A stretch of DNA of 5,402 nucleotides from assembly GCA_003519485.1 (NCBI GenBank), contig DOWQ01000026.1:1-5402 (forward strand), read 5' to 3'. The translations under genes were made by a program, and so were the position numbers. Below are positions 1 through 4,661 of the stretch, one piece after another. How positions within the stretch are numbered: position 1 is the first letter of the stretch; every line of letters begins with the position of its first letter. The notes under the pieces are model-generated. The model did no database searches, was not told the origin of the DNA, and saw only the letters and a program-made list of their open reading frames with translations. The stretch comes from Streptomyces sp. Lineage in GTDB: Bacteria; Actinomycetota; Actinomycetes; Streptomycetales; Streptomycetaceae.

Positions 1-423
1 GGCTTCGGTGGCAGCCGTCGGTGGAGCGGTGGGAGGTGCAGCGGGGGCGTCGGCGGGTGGCGTTGCCGGTTCAGGTACCGGCGCGGGCGCTGAGCCGTCA
101 GCCTGTGGTGCGGGGGGAACGGCCTGCGGTACCGGCCGCGGCGAGGACGGGGGCGCGGCCGGCGAGGACGGGGCGGCCGATGGCGCGGCGTAGAGCGCGG
201 ACAGCTTCTCCAGCAGCCGGATGTACGCCTGACGTTGCGGCGGACGCGGCTCGGTCCTGCCGCTCTCCCAGTTCACGATCGTCGCCCGGCGGACCTCCAG
301 GGCCTTGGCGACCTGCTCCTGAGTGAGGCCGTGGGCCTTGCGCAGCCGCTCGCGCTCGGCTGGTGGCGGCAGCAGGGGCTGCCCCTCGATCAGGGCGTCG
401 ACCGCGTCGAACAGCTCGGGCAT
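1..423 (-). CDS. Tap-like helix-turn-helix DNA-binding protein, N-terminal part (runs off left edge)
   Basis: The minus strand is open from an ATG at 423-421 to the window edge, giving 141 residues with no stop. Residues 22-75 are an Xre-type helix-turn-helix: AERERLRKAHGLTQEQVAKAL, then VRRATIVNWESGRTEPRPP as recognition helix and following turn. From residue 79 on it is almost only Ala, Pro and Ser, a flexible linker. The start is supported by AAGGAGG at 434-428, four bases before ATG. From memory of the family, the opening MPELFDAVDALIEG, the helix-turn-helix with RTEPRPP, and a long Pro/Ala linker match the N-terminus of Streptomyces telomere-associated protein Tap. Tap is about 740 residues, binds the telomere 3' overhang and recruits terminal protein Tpg, usually encoded just downstream. 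That assignment is inference, because the diagnostic C-terminal domain lies outside the window. Otherwise it is an Xre-family regulator of unknown target. An APH-fold kinase gene lies 140 bp upstream on the same strand. Confidence 0.8.
   Translation of the reverse strand, partial: MPELFDAVDALIEGQPLLPPPAERERLRKAHGLTQEQVAKALEVRRATIVNWESGRTEPRPPQRQAYIRLLEKLSALYAAPSAAPSSPAAPPSSPRPVPQAVPPAPQADGSAPAPVPEPATPPADAPAAPPTAPPTAATEA
140..173. repeat. Imperfect 21-bp-period duplication in the linker coding region
   Basis: The 13-mer GGCGAGGACGGGG occurs at 140-152 and again at 161-173, exactly 21 bp (seven codons) apart. On the minus strand it encodes the repeated Pro-Ser-Ser-Pro element of the Ala/Pro linker. 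The period keeps the reading frame, so slippage or expansion of a disordered linker is the simplest explanation. Confidence 0.7.
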
Positions 424-434
424 CGCTCCTCCTT

Positions 435-488
435 CGTACCGCCGCCGATCATACGCCGGACCGCTCTTTGAGCGTACAAACACCGTAC
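435..488 (-). promoter_or_regulatory. Candidate promoter/operator region of the helix-turn-helix gene
   Basis: Reading the minus strand, TATGAT at 453-448 is a good -10 box, 24 bases before the ATG at 423. No clear -35 lies 17 bases upstream; TTGTAC at 479-474 is 20 bases away and weak. Around it are a perfect short palindrome GCTCTTTGAGC at 463-473 and CGTAC at 473-477 and 484-488, spaced 11 bp, with a third copy at 435-439. The 11-bp spacing puts two copies on one helix face and could be an operator, perhaps for the encoded DNA-binding protein itself. This is inference from spacing; the repeats are short. Confidence 0.35.
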
Positions 489-491
489 TTC

Positions 492-524
492 CCGGGGTGC
501 CGTTCCCTCTGGAGCGCTCCCCGG
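492..524 (-). terminator. Weak hairpin after the kinase gene
   Basis: CCGGGG at 492-497 pairs with CCCCGG at 519-524 around a 21-base loop that itself contains the 10-bp palindrome GGAGCGCTCC (511-520). It lies 40 to 72 bases past the kinase stop codon and before the promoter-like box of the next gene. There is no U-tract, which is common in high-GC actinobacteria, so terminator activity is uncertain. Confidence 0.3.
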
Positions 525-563
525 ACTGTCACAGCGAAGGGCGAGCACTGCCAGCGGGTCGTT

Positions 564-1469
564 TCACTGCCCTCCGCTGTACGGAGTCCCGAGAATCTCC
601 CGGATGACATGCCGGGCGTTGGCCGAAATGATCGGATTGTTCTTCCGGTAGTACGGCAGCTGGATGACCGCCATGGACAGCGCCCAGCCCCGGCTGCGCG
701 CCCAGGTCGCGTCGTCCACGTCCACCGCCTCCCGGTACACCCGCCGCGCCGAGGCGGGCAGCAGGTTCCAGGCCGGGACGAGGTCGGTGGCCGGTTCGCC
801 CATGCCGACGGTGCCGAAGTCGATGACCGCCGAGACGCGGTCACCGGCGAGCAGCAGATTGCTCGGCATGAGGTCGGAGTGCGTCCAGCAGGCCGGACCC
901 GTCCACAGTGGTGCCGCGAGCGCCTCCTCCCAGGCCGCGGTGATCTCGTCGGCGTCGAAGGGTTCGTCGGTGCGCCGCAGCGCCTCGATCGCCTCCCGCA
1001 CCTCCTGTTCTTCGGCGGTCAGCGGACCGCCCCGGTGAGCGGGCGGACCACCGGGGAGATCGATCTCGCGGATGGCGACCGCGAACTCCGCGAGGTCACG
1101 AGCCACGAACTCGGGCTCGGCCAGGCCGCCCTCGACCGCGTTGCGGCCCTCGATCCACCGGTGCACCGCCCAGGCCAGGGGGTACCCCTCACCCGGGGCG
1201 CCGGTCGCCACCACCTCCGGGATCGGCAGTGGAAGCAGCGGCGCCAGCCGGGGAAGCAGCCGTGCCTCCATCGCGATGGCCTCGGCGCCGCCGGGGCGCA
1301 ACGGCAGCCGGACGGTCAGGTCCTCGCCGAGCCGGTAGATCGCGTTGACCGTGCCCCCGGAGGCGAGCCGGGTGACCGGCAGGTCCGCCCAGTGGGGGAA
1401 CTGGGCGCGCAGCAGCAGCCGTACGAGGTCGGCGTCGGTCTCCGCTTCGTCCGCGTGCATCCTGCCCAT
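564..1469 (-). CDS. APH-fold phosphotransferase (aminoglycoside phosphotransferase family)
   Basis: The product is a 301-residue cytoplasmic kinase-fold protein of the aminoglycoside/macrolide phosphotransferase superfamily, a usual length. An N-lobe nucleotide-binding region covers about residues 30-72 (ASGGTVNAIYRLG, then VRLPL at the conserved strand, and GAEAIAMEARLL). The hinge is around AVHRWIEG (101-108). The catalytic loop is HSDLMPSNLL with His197, Asp199 and Asn204, followed by the metal-binding IDFG motif with Asp217. The catalytic loop has Ser198 where Gly is commonest. The frame stays open upstream to 1631, but the start at 1469 is preferred: AGGTGG lies just before it and the superfamily N-terminus begins there; ATG at 1460 is an alternative. 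Substrate cannot be read from sequence. Chromosomal members near this type are often orphan small-molecule kinases, and antibiotic resistance should not be assumed. It is divergent from the TetR gene. Confidence 0.9.
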   Translation of the reverse strand: MGRMHADEAETDADLVRLLLRAQFPHWADLPVTRLASGGTVNAIYRLGEDLTVRLPLRPGGAEAIAMEARLLPRLAPLLPLPIPEVVATGAPGEGYPLAWAVHRWIEGRNAVEGGLAEPEFVARDLAEFAVAIREIDLPGGPPAHRGGPLTAEEQEVREAIEALRRTDEPFDADEITAAWEEALAAPLWTGPACWTHSDLMPSNLLLAGDRVSAVIDFGTVGMGEPATDLVPAWNLLPASARRVYREAVDVDDATWARSRGWALSMAVIQLPYYRKNNPIISANARHVIREILGTPYSGGQ

Positions 1470-1668
1470 GTACCCACCTGATCTCTCGGTTCCTGCCGGG
1501 ATCGTCGCACAGCCGGGCCATGTCCCGGAGCTGCCGTCAGAAGCTCCGGCCCCGGCGCGGCTCAGCCGGGGAGGAAGCGCCAGAGCTTCGTACACAAGGC
1601 CGCCGGTCAGCAACTCGACCTGCGGTGGCAATCGCGCAACCTCCGCTGCGCCAGGTCATCCTCGGCCC

Positions 1669-1677
1669 CGTAGTACG
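1669..1677. promoter_or_regulatory. Candidate autoregulatory operator upstream of the TetR gene
   Basis: CGTAGTACG is a perfect 9-bp palindrome around a central G. It lies just upstream of where the -35 of the leaderless TetR promoter would be. TetR-family proteins usually repress their own gene from such palindromes. It is short, so this is a suggestion only. Confidence 0.25.
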
Positions 1678-1703
1678 CGCCTGTTCGCTCCCCCGCCGCG
1701 GGT

Positions 1704-1709
1704 TAGGGT
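1704..1709 (+). promoter_or_regulatory. -10 box of a leaderless promoter for the TetR gene
   Basis: TAGGGT fits the actinobacterial TANNNT -10 pattern and ends six bases before the ATG at 1716, so transcription would begin at or next to the start codon. There is no purine-rich ribosome binding site between, which agrees with leaderless translation. The -35 is weak (TGTTCG at 1682-1687 is the nearest candidate). Confidence 0.5.
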
Positions 1710-1715
1710 CACGGC

Positions 1716-2309
1716 ATGACTGCCCGGCCCGTGCGCGTTCGTGCCCGCTTGTCTGCCGACGACCGCCGCAGCCAACTGATCGGTATCGGGCTGCGCCTGC
1801 TGGTGACCCGCCCGATCCATGAGCTCTCGATCGACGAGGTGGCTGCCGAGGCGGACATCTCGCGCGGGCTGCTGTTCCACTACTTCCCGACCAAGCGCGA
1901 CTACTACGTCGCGGTGGTCCGGGCCGCGGGGAACCGGCTGCTGACACATACCCGCGTCCCGGACGAGGGGTCCCCGGCCCGGCGCGTACGTGCCGTCGCC
2001 GAGGGCTTCGTCACGTTCGTGCAGCGCCGGCGCGCCAACTACGTCGCGCTGGTGCGGGCCGGAGCGGGCGGGGACGACCTCGTGCTGGAGGTCTTCGAGC
2101 ACATCCGCACCACCTTGGCCGACCGGGTGCTCGAAGCACTGGGGGAAGCGACTCCCTCCCCGATGGAGCGGCTGGCGGTACGCGGCTGGCTGGCCATGGC
2201 CGAGGAGATGGCCCTGCAGGACGCGACCGATGGCACGCCCGCCGAGGAACTGACCGACTTCCTCGTGGACAGTCTGGACCGGCTGCTGGCACCGCTGCGC
2301 CGCTCCTGA
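1716..2309 (+). CDS. TetR/AcrR-family transcriptional regulator
   Basis: The product has 197 residues, typical of one-domain TetR repressors. The N-terminal DNA-binding domain (about residues 16-64) has a first helix RRSQLIGIGLRLL and a helix-turn-helix SIDEVAAEADISRGLLFHYF followed by PTKRDYY, the most conserved TetR signature. Residues 70-195 are a predicted all-helical ligand-binding and dimerisation domain with no recognisable ligand signature. It lies upstream of and in the same direction as the phosphotriesterase-like gene and divergent from the kinase gene; either or both could be targets. The start at 1716 is supported by the leaderless -10 box. A terminator-like hairpin follows, so it probably is not cotranscribed with the lactonase. 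The family call is secure; target and ligand are unknown. Confidence 0.93.
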   Translation: MTARPVRVRARLSADDRRSQLIGIGLRLLVTRPIHELSIDEVAAEADISRGLLFHYFPTKRDYYVAVVRAAGNRLLTHTRVPDEGSPARRVRAVAEGFVTFVQRRRANYVALVRAGAGGDDLVLEVFEHIRTTLADRVLEALGEATPSPMERLAVRGWLAMAEEMALQDATDGTPAEELTDFLVDSLDRLLAPLRRS

Positions 2310-2318
2310 GCCGGCCCC

Positions 2319-2362
2319 TGCCCCGGCATCCGCCGCTGAGCCGGATCGCCGCCTCCGGGGCA
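2319..2362 (+). terminator. Compound hairpin after the TetR gene
   Basis: TGCCCCGG at 2319-2326 pairs perfectly with CCGGGGCA at 2355-2362, and inside it ATCCG (2328-2332) pairs with CGGAT (2342-2346). The structure starts 10 bases after the TetR stop and ends before the lactonase promoter, the expected place for a terminator. No U-run follows. Confidence 0.5.
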
Positions 2363-2388
2363 CCGCCGAGAGAACGCCGTACGACCTA

Positions 2389-2417
2389 TTGAGCGTTGCT
2401 TAGAGAGTGCCTATGCT
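2389..2417 (+). promoter_or_regulatory. Promoter of the phosphotriesterase-like gene with overlapping pseudo-palindrome
   Basis: TTGAGC (2389-2394) and TATGCT (2412-2417) are separated by exactly 17 bp, a good housekeeping-sigma promoter. Transcription would start near 2424, leaving a leader of about 110 bases. The -35 box is embedded in TGAGCGTTGCTTA (2390-2402), an imperfect palindrome with core AGC-GTT-GCT and one mismatch in the flanks, as expected of a repressor site. The adjacent TetR protein is the obvious candidate, but no binding is shown by sequence alone. Confidence 0.55.
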
Positions 2418-2435
2418 CGGCAGCCATCGCGCTCG

Positions 2436-2534
2436 GGGCGGGGAGCCCTGCGGCCGGGTCGACGCCGCACTGCTCCTTCACGCCCCGCCCAAGGGCGTCA
2501 CCGAAGAATCTTTCAAGAAGGAGCTGCACGCCCC
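2436..2534 (+). promoter_or_regulatory. Structured 5' leader with alternative pairings and ribosome binding site
   Basis: GGGCGGGG (2436-2443) can pair with CCCCGCCC (2483-2490), enclosing TGCGGC (2449-2454) paired with GCCGCA (2464-2469). GGGCGT (2493-2498) can instead pair with ACGCCC at 2480-2485, or with a second ACGCCC at 2528-2533 directly before the start codon, which would place the ribosome binding site AAGGAG (2518-2523) in the loop. The octamer CACGCCCC is duplicated at 2479-2486 and 2527-2534. The layout resembles mutually exclusive leader structures, but chance pairing is easy in such GC-rich DNA. It matches no riboswitch class I know. Confidence 0.35.
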
Positions 2535-3524
2535 ATGCCCCTGGTGGAAACCGCCCTCGGTCCCGTGGACGCCGCCGGCCTCGGCCGCACCTACGTGCAC
2601 GAGCACATCTTCACGCTGAGCGCCGATGTCCAGGCCAACTACCCCGAGGAGTGGGGGGACGAGGAGGAGCGGGTCGCCGACGCCGTGACCAAGCTGCGCG
2701 AGCTGGCAGCACAGGGCGTGCGCACCATCGTGGACCCCACCGTCGTCGGTCTCGGCCGCTACATCCCCCGGGTCGTGCGCGTCGCCGAGCAGGTGCCCGA
2801 ACTCAACATCGTCGTCGCCACCGGCCTCTACACCTACGACGACGTCCCGTTCTTCTTCCGCCATCGCGGCCCGGCGCTGAACGAGGCCCTGGGCGCCGAC
2901 GTGCCCGACCCCATGGTGGACATGTTCGTCCGCGACATCACCGACGGCATCGCCGGCACCGCTGTGAAGGCCGGCATGCTCAAGTGCGCCATCGATCAGC
3001 AGGGCATGACCCCTGGCGTGGAGCGCGTGATGCGCGCCGTCGCCCGCGCGCACCACCGCACCGGCACTCCCGTCACCGTCCACACACACCCCGAGACCCG
3101 GACCGGCCTGGAGGTCGCGCGGGTGCTGTGCGACGAGGAAGGCGTCGACCCCCGCCGCGTGGTTCTCGGCCACAGCGGCGACACGGCCGACTGCGATCAC
3201 CTCGCCCAACTGGCGGACGCCGGCTTCCTGCTCGGCATGGACCGATTCGGCCTCAACCTCGAGGCGACCTTCGAGGCCCGCGCCGACACCCTGGTCGAGA
3301 TGTGCCGGCGGGGCTACGCCGCCAGCCTTGTCCTCTCCCACGACGCCGCCTGTTACATCGACTGGATCGACCCCGCCGTCATGCCCTTCCTCCCGCAGTG
3401 GCACTACCTTCACATCGGCGAGGAGGTGCTGCCCTACATCCGCGAACGCGGCGTGACCGAGGAGCAGATCGACGCCATGCTCATCGGCAACCCCGGCCGC
3501 CTCTTCGCCCCCGCAGCCACCTGA
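2535..3524 (+). CDS. Phosphotriesterase-like lactonase (PTE family metal-dependent hydrolase)
   Basis: The product is a 329-residue soluble TIM-barrel amidohydrolase of the phosphotriesterase family, full length for it. All binuclear-metal ligands are present: His22 and His24 in VHEH, the lysine to be carboxylated at Lys150 (GMLKC), His183 (VTVHT), His213 (LGHSGDT) and Asp270 (LSHD), equivalent to His55, His57, Lys169, His201, His230 and Asp301 of Brevundimonas (Pseudomonas) diminuta PTE. GLYTY (97-101), MDRFG with Arg237 and the following IDW (275-277) resemble lactonase-type members such as SsoPox rather than true PTE. Expected activity is hydrolysis of lactones, possibly acyl-homoserine or other oxo-lactones, with weak phosphotriesterase side activity; the natural substrate is inference. 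MPLVETALGP is a normal family N-terminus. AAGGAG lies 11 bases upstream, rather far. It has its own promoter downstream of a TetR gene. Confidence 0.93.
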   Translation: MPLVETALGPVDAAGLGRTYVHEHIFTLSADVQANYPEEWGDEEERVADAVTKLRELAAQGVRTIVDPTVVGLGRYIPRVVRVAEQVPELNIVVATGLYTYDDVPFFFRHRGPALNEALGADVPDPMVDMFVRDITDGIAGTAVKAGMLKCAIDQQGMTPGVERVMRAVARAHHRTGTPVTVHTHPETRTGLEVARVLCDEEGVDPRRVVLGHSGDTADCDHLAQLADAGFLLGMDRFGLNLEATFEARADTLVEMCRRGYAASLVLSHDAACYIDWIDPAVMPFLPQWHYLHIGEEVLPYIRERGVTEEQIDAMLIGNPGRLFAPAAT

Positions 3525-3529
3525 CGCAA

Positions 3530-3585
3530 CGGAGACGCCTCCGCGGACGACTGCCGGCCCGTGGTCCGTACGCCGTGCCGGGCCG
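3530..3585 (+). terminator. Tandem hairpins after the lactonase gene
   Basis: CGGAG (3530-3534) pairs with CTCCG (3539-3543) around a 4-base loop, six bases after the stop. A second stem, CGGCCCG (3555-3561) with CGGGCCG (3579-3585), follows. Together they are a plausible intrinsic terminator without U-tract. I see no gene between here and about 3700. Confidence 0.4.
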
Positions 3586-3691
3586 TGAGGTCCTCGGGAT
3601 CGGCGCGCCGTCGGCCGCATCGGCCTTCGCTCGCTCTCCACGGCCTCTGAAGCTGTGCGTCCAACAGGGCCCGGGCGCGGTCGGGGCCTCG

Positions 3692-3697
3692 TAGCGT
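3692..3697 (+). promoter_or_regulatory. Possible leaderless -10 box before the small ORF
   Basis: TAGCGT fits TANNNT and ends seven bases before ATG at 3705, the same geometry as at the TetR gene. No -35 element is evident upstream. If real it would drive the small ORF and the acetyltransferase together. Confidence 0.35.
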
Positions 3698-3704
3698 GTC
3701 GGCC

Positions 3705-3881
3705 ATGACCCATACCGATGTCGAGACCAGTAAGGCGCTGCGGGCGCCGTCCCCTACTCCGGTCGTAACCGCCGCACCCTCCCGCTTCGCCGCGGGCTCG
3801 GGCGACACGGCAGCCCGTACGGAGCGGCGCGCAGCCGGTCCACTGACCGCGGCAGACTGCCCGCCCTCCGGCGCATGCTGA
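3705..3881 (+). CDS. Possible small protein of 58 residues coupled to the acetyltransferase
   Basis: ATG at 3705 opens a 58-residue frame rich in Ala, Thr, Pro and Arg (MTHTDVETSKALRAPSPTP at the start), with its only two cysteines in the last six residues (CPPSGAC). I recognise no family, signal peptide or membrane segment. In favour: a leaderless-type -10 box in front, and an ATGCTGA arrangement at 3875-3881 where its stop overlaps the acetyltransferase start, a usual sign of translational coupling. Against: third-position GC is lower than in the neighbouring genes (by hand count about three quarters of codons end in G or C) and the protein has little structure. It may be a leader peptide, a small protein, or untranslated leader. 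A GTG at 3696 in the same frame is an unlikely alternative start. Confidence 0.35.
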   Translation: MTHTDVETSKALRAPSPTPVVTAAPSRFAAGSGDTAARTERRAAGPLTAADCPPSGAC

Positions 3882-4369
3882 CCGCCTCCGGCCGCGCGGG
3901 CGACGCGGTCCGGCCGGCCACCGCCGCCGATCTGCCGGCCCTGGCCGGACTCTGTGCCGCCCATGCCGAGTTCGAGCGCGCCGAACCGATCCCGGACGAC
4001 TTGGCCGTCCGGTTGGAGCCGGCCCTCTTCTCGGTGCCGCCACGGCTGTGGTGCCTCGTGGCCGAGCGTGGCGGCGAGTTGATCGGCTACGCCAGTTGCT
4101 CGCTGGAGTTCTCCACCTGGCACGCGTCCGAATACCTGCACATGGACTGCCTGTTCGTTTCCGAGCAGCATCGCGGTGAGGGCTGGGGCAGCCGGTTGCT
4201 CGACGCCGTGGCGCGCACAGCGGCAAGCCTCGGCGCGGCGGAGGTGCAGTGGCAGACGCCGGACTGGAACGCCGACGCCATCCGCTTCTACGACCGCGCC
4301 GGAGCCCGAGCCCTTGCGAAACGCAGGTACTCCCTCCCGGTCCCGGGAGGCGGAGTTCCGGTGCCGTGA
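3875..4369 (+). CDS. GNAT-family N-acetyltransferase, diamine/spermidine acetyltransferase type
   Basis: The product is a 164-residue cytoplasmic GNAT enzyme transferring an acetyl group from acetyl-CoA. Residues 11-27 (AVRPATAADLPALAGLC) are the first strand and helix. LVAERGGELIGYA (61-73) is the central strand. The acetyl-CoA pyrophosphate loop is QHRGEGWGSRLL (98-109), and WQTPDWNADAIRFYDRAGA (126-144) includes Tyr139 at the position of the general-acid tyrosine. The run from FSTWHASEYLHMDCLFV through DWN..A..FY follows the spermidine/spermine and thialysine acetyltransferase layout, so a small polyamine or amine substrate is likely but not proven. No good ribosome binding site precedes the ATG; translation may depend on coupling with the small ORF overlapping it by seven bases. 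The tail after residue 153 is Pro/Gly-rich and not conserved in the family as I know it. Confidence 0.88.
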   Translation: MLTASGRAGDAVRPATAADLPALAGLCAAHAEFERAEPIPDDLAVRLEPALFSVPPRLWCLVAERGGELIGYASCSLEFSTWHASEYLHMDCLFVSEQHRGEGWGSRLLDAVARTAASLGAAEVQWQTPDWNADAIRFYDRAGARALAKRRYSLPVPGGGVPVP

Positions 4370-4387
4370 GTCCGGTGCGTTGAATCC

Positions 4388-4409
4388 GTGGAGCGGATGT
4401 GGAGCGGAT
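4388..4409. repeat. Perfect tandem 11-bp repeat
   Basis: GTGGAGCGGAT occurs twice in direct succession, at 4388-4398 and 4399-4409, 18 bases after the acetyltransferase stop. It may be a small replication-slippage duplication or scar. No function is evident. Confidence 0.7.
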
Positions 4410-4410
4410 C

Positions 4411-4455
4411 CGGTCGGTGCGTCACGGACCGGACCCACCGGCACCGGACCGACCG
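4411..4455 (+). terminator. Hairpin after the acetyltransferase gene
   Basis: CGGTCGGT (4411-4418) pairs perfectly with ACCGACCG (4448-4455); GC at 4419-4420 can extend the stem with GC at 4441-4442 across a bulge. It begins 41 bases after the acetyltransferase stop, between convergent genes, and could terminate transcription. No U-tract is present. Confidence 0.4.
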
Positions 4456-4460
4456 CAGCG

Positions 4461-4633
4461 CGCCGGTGCAGGCCGCCGGCGTACGTCCTCAGTCCCGGCC
4501 GAGCCTGGCGACTCACCCGCCTTCGAGAGGTCATGGCCGCGCTGGAGGCACCCGCAAGCGCGGCCGTCCGCGCGTGCGCCCTGAGGTGGCGCCGACAGCC
4601 GTACTGGCAGACAAGGCTTCCTCATCACGCGGC
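4461..4633 (+). pseudogene. Truncated, frameshifted IS5-family transposase remnant
   Basis: Stitching frames reconstructs the middle of an IS5-type DDE transposase. RCRPPAYVLSPGRA reads at 4464-4505; then, one base on, GDSPAFER at 4507-4530; then VMAALE in the first frame at 4530-4547; then TRKRGRPRV at 4550-4576 followed by RPEVAPTAVLADKASSSRG to 4633 in a third frame. From memory, intact streptomycete relatives read RCRPLAFVLSPGQAGDSPAFERVMAAL in two adjoining stretches, then GRPRTRP and VLADKAYSSR. The Asp of LADKA (codon 4610-4612), one of the catalytic triad, is kept, and the usual Tyr is Ser. At least three frame breaks, near 4506, 4530 and 4549, plus loss of both ends show it is dead. 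Homology may start slightly upstream, near 4430, but is not readable. It ends just before the reductase stop codon. No terminal inverted repeats are visible. Confidence 0.65.
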
Positions 4634-4661
4634 CACGGCCCCGAGGTCTCGACGAGCCGGC

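Larger units (their letters stand above)
1470..1715. promoter_or_regulatory. Divergent intergenic region with two inverted repeats
   Basis: These 246 bp separate the kinase and TetR starts. A perfect 8-bp inverted repeat, CCGGAGCT at 1525-1532 and AGCTCCGG at 1542-1549 with a 9-base gap, lies 56-80 bp upstream of the kinase ATG. A smaller one, GAAGC (1574-1578) and GCTTC (1585-1589), lies further right. Either could be an operator for the divergent pair. I see no convincing -35/-10 pair for the kinase. No gene is recognisable here, although the minus-strand frame stays open from the kinase to 1631. Confidence 0.4.

Noticed and set aside
363..1481. Long plus-strand open frame (372 codons) opposite the kinase gene
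   Set aside because: It mirrors the kinase codons, is Arg/Pro/Gln-rich with no recognisable domain, and the minus-strand frame has all kinase motifs.
1470..1631. Upstream extension of the kinase frame reading VELLTGGLVYEALALPPRLS
   Set aside because: The stretch looks protein-like but matches no family I know. The ATG at 1469 has a ribosome binding site and gives the normal kinase length, and hairpins fall in the extension.
1669..2383. Shared TetR operator between the TetR promoter (CGTAGTACG at 1669) and lactonase promoter (CGTACG at 2378)
   Set aside because: The shared half-site is only four bases and the spacers differ; CGTAC-like words are frequent throughout the window.
2407..2619. 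70-codon frame across the lactonase leader, containing KGVTEESFKKELH
   Set aside because: It starts with a GTG inside the promoter region, upstream of the expected transcription start, and runs out of frame into the lactonase. The peptide-like stretch matches nothing I recognise.
2396..3694. 432-codon plus-strand frame overlapping the lactonase
   Set aside because: Arg/His/Pro-rich translation without domains; it is an out-of-frame shadow of the lactonase.
2478..4226. 582-codon minus-strand open frame spanning the lactonase and acetyltransferase genes
   Set aside because: It is antisense to two genes with complete catalytic motifs and shows low-complexity composition typical of GC-rich shadows.
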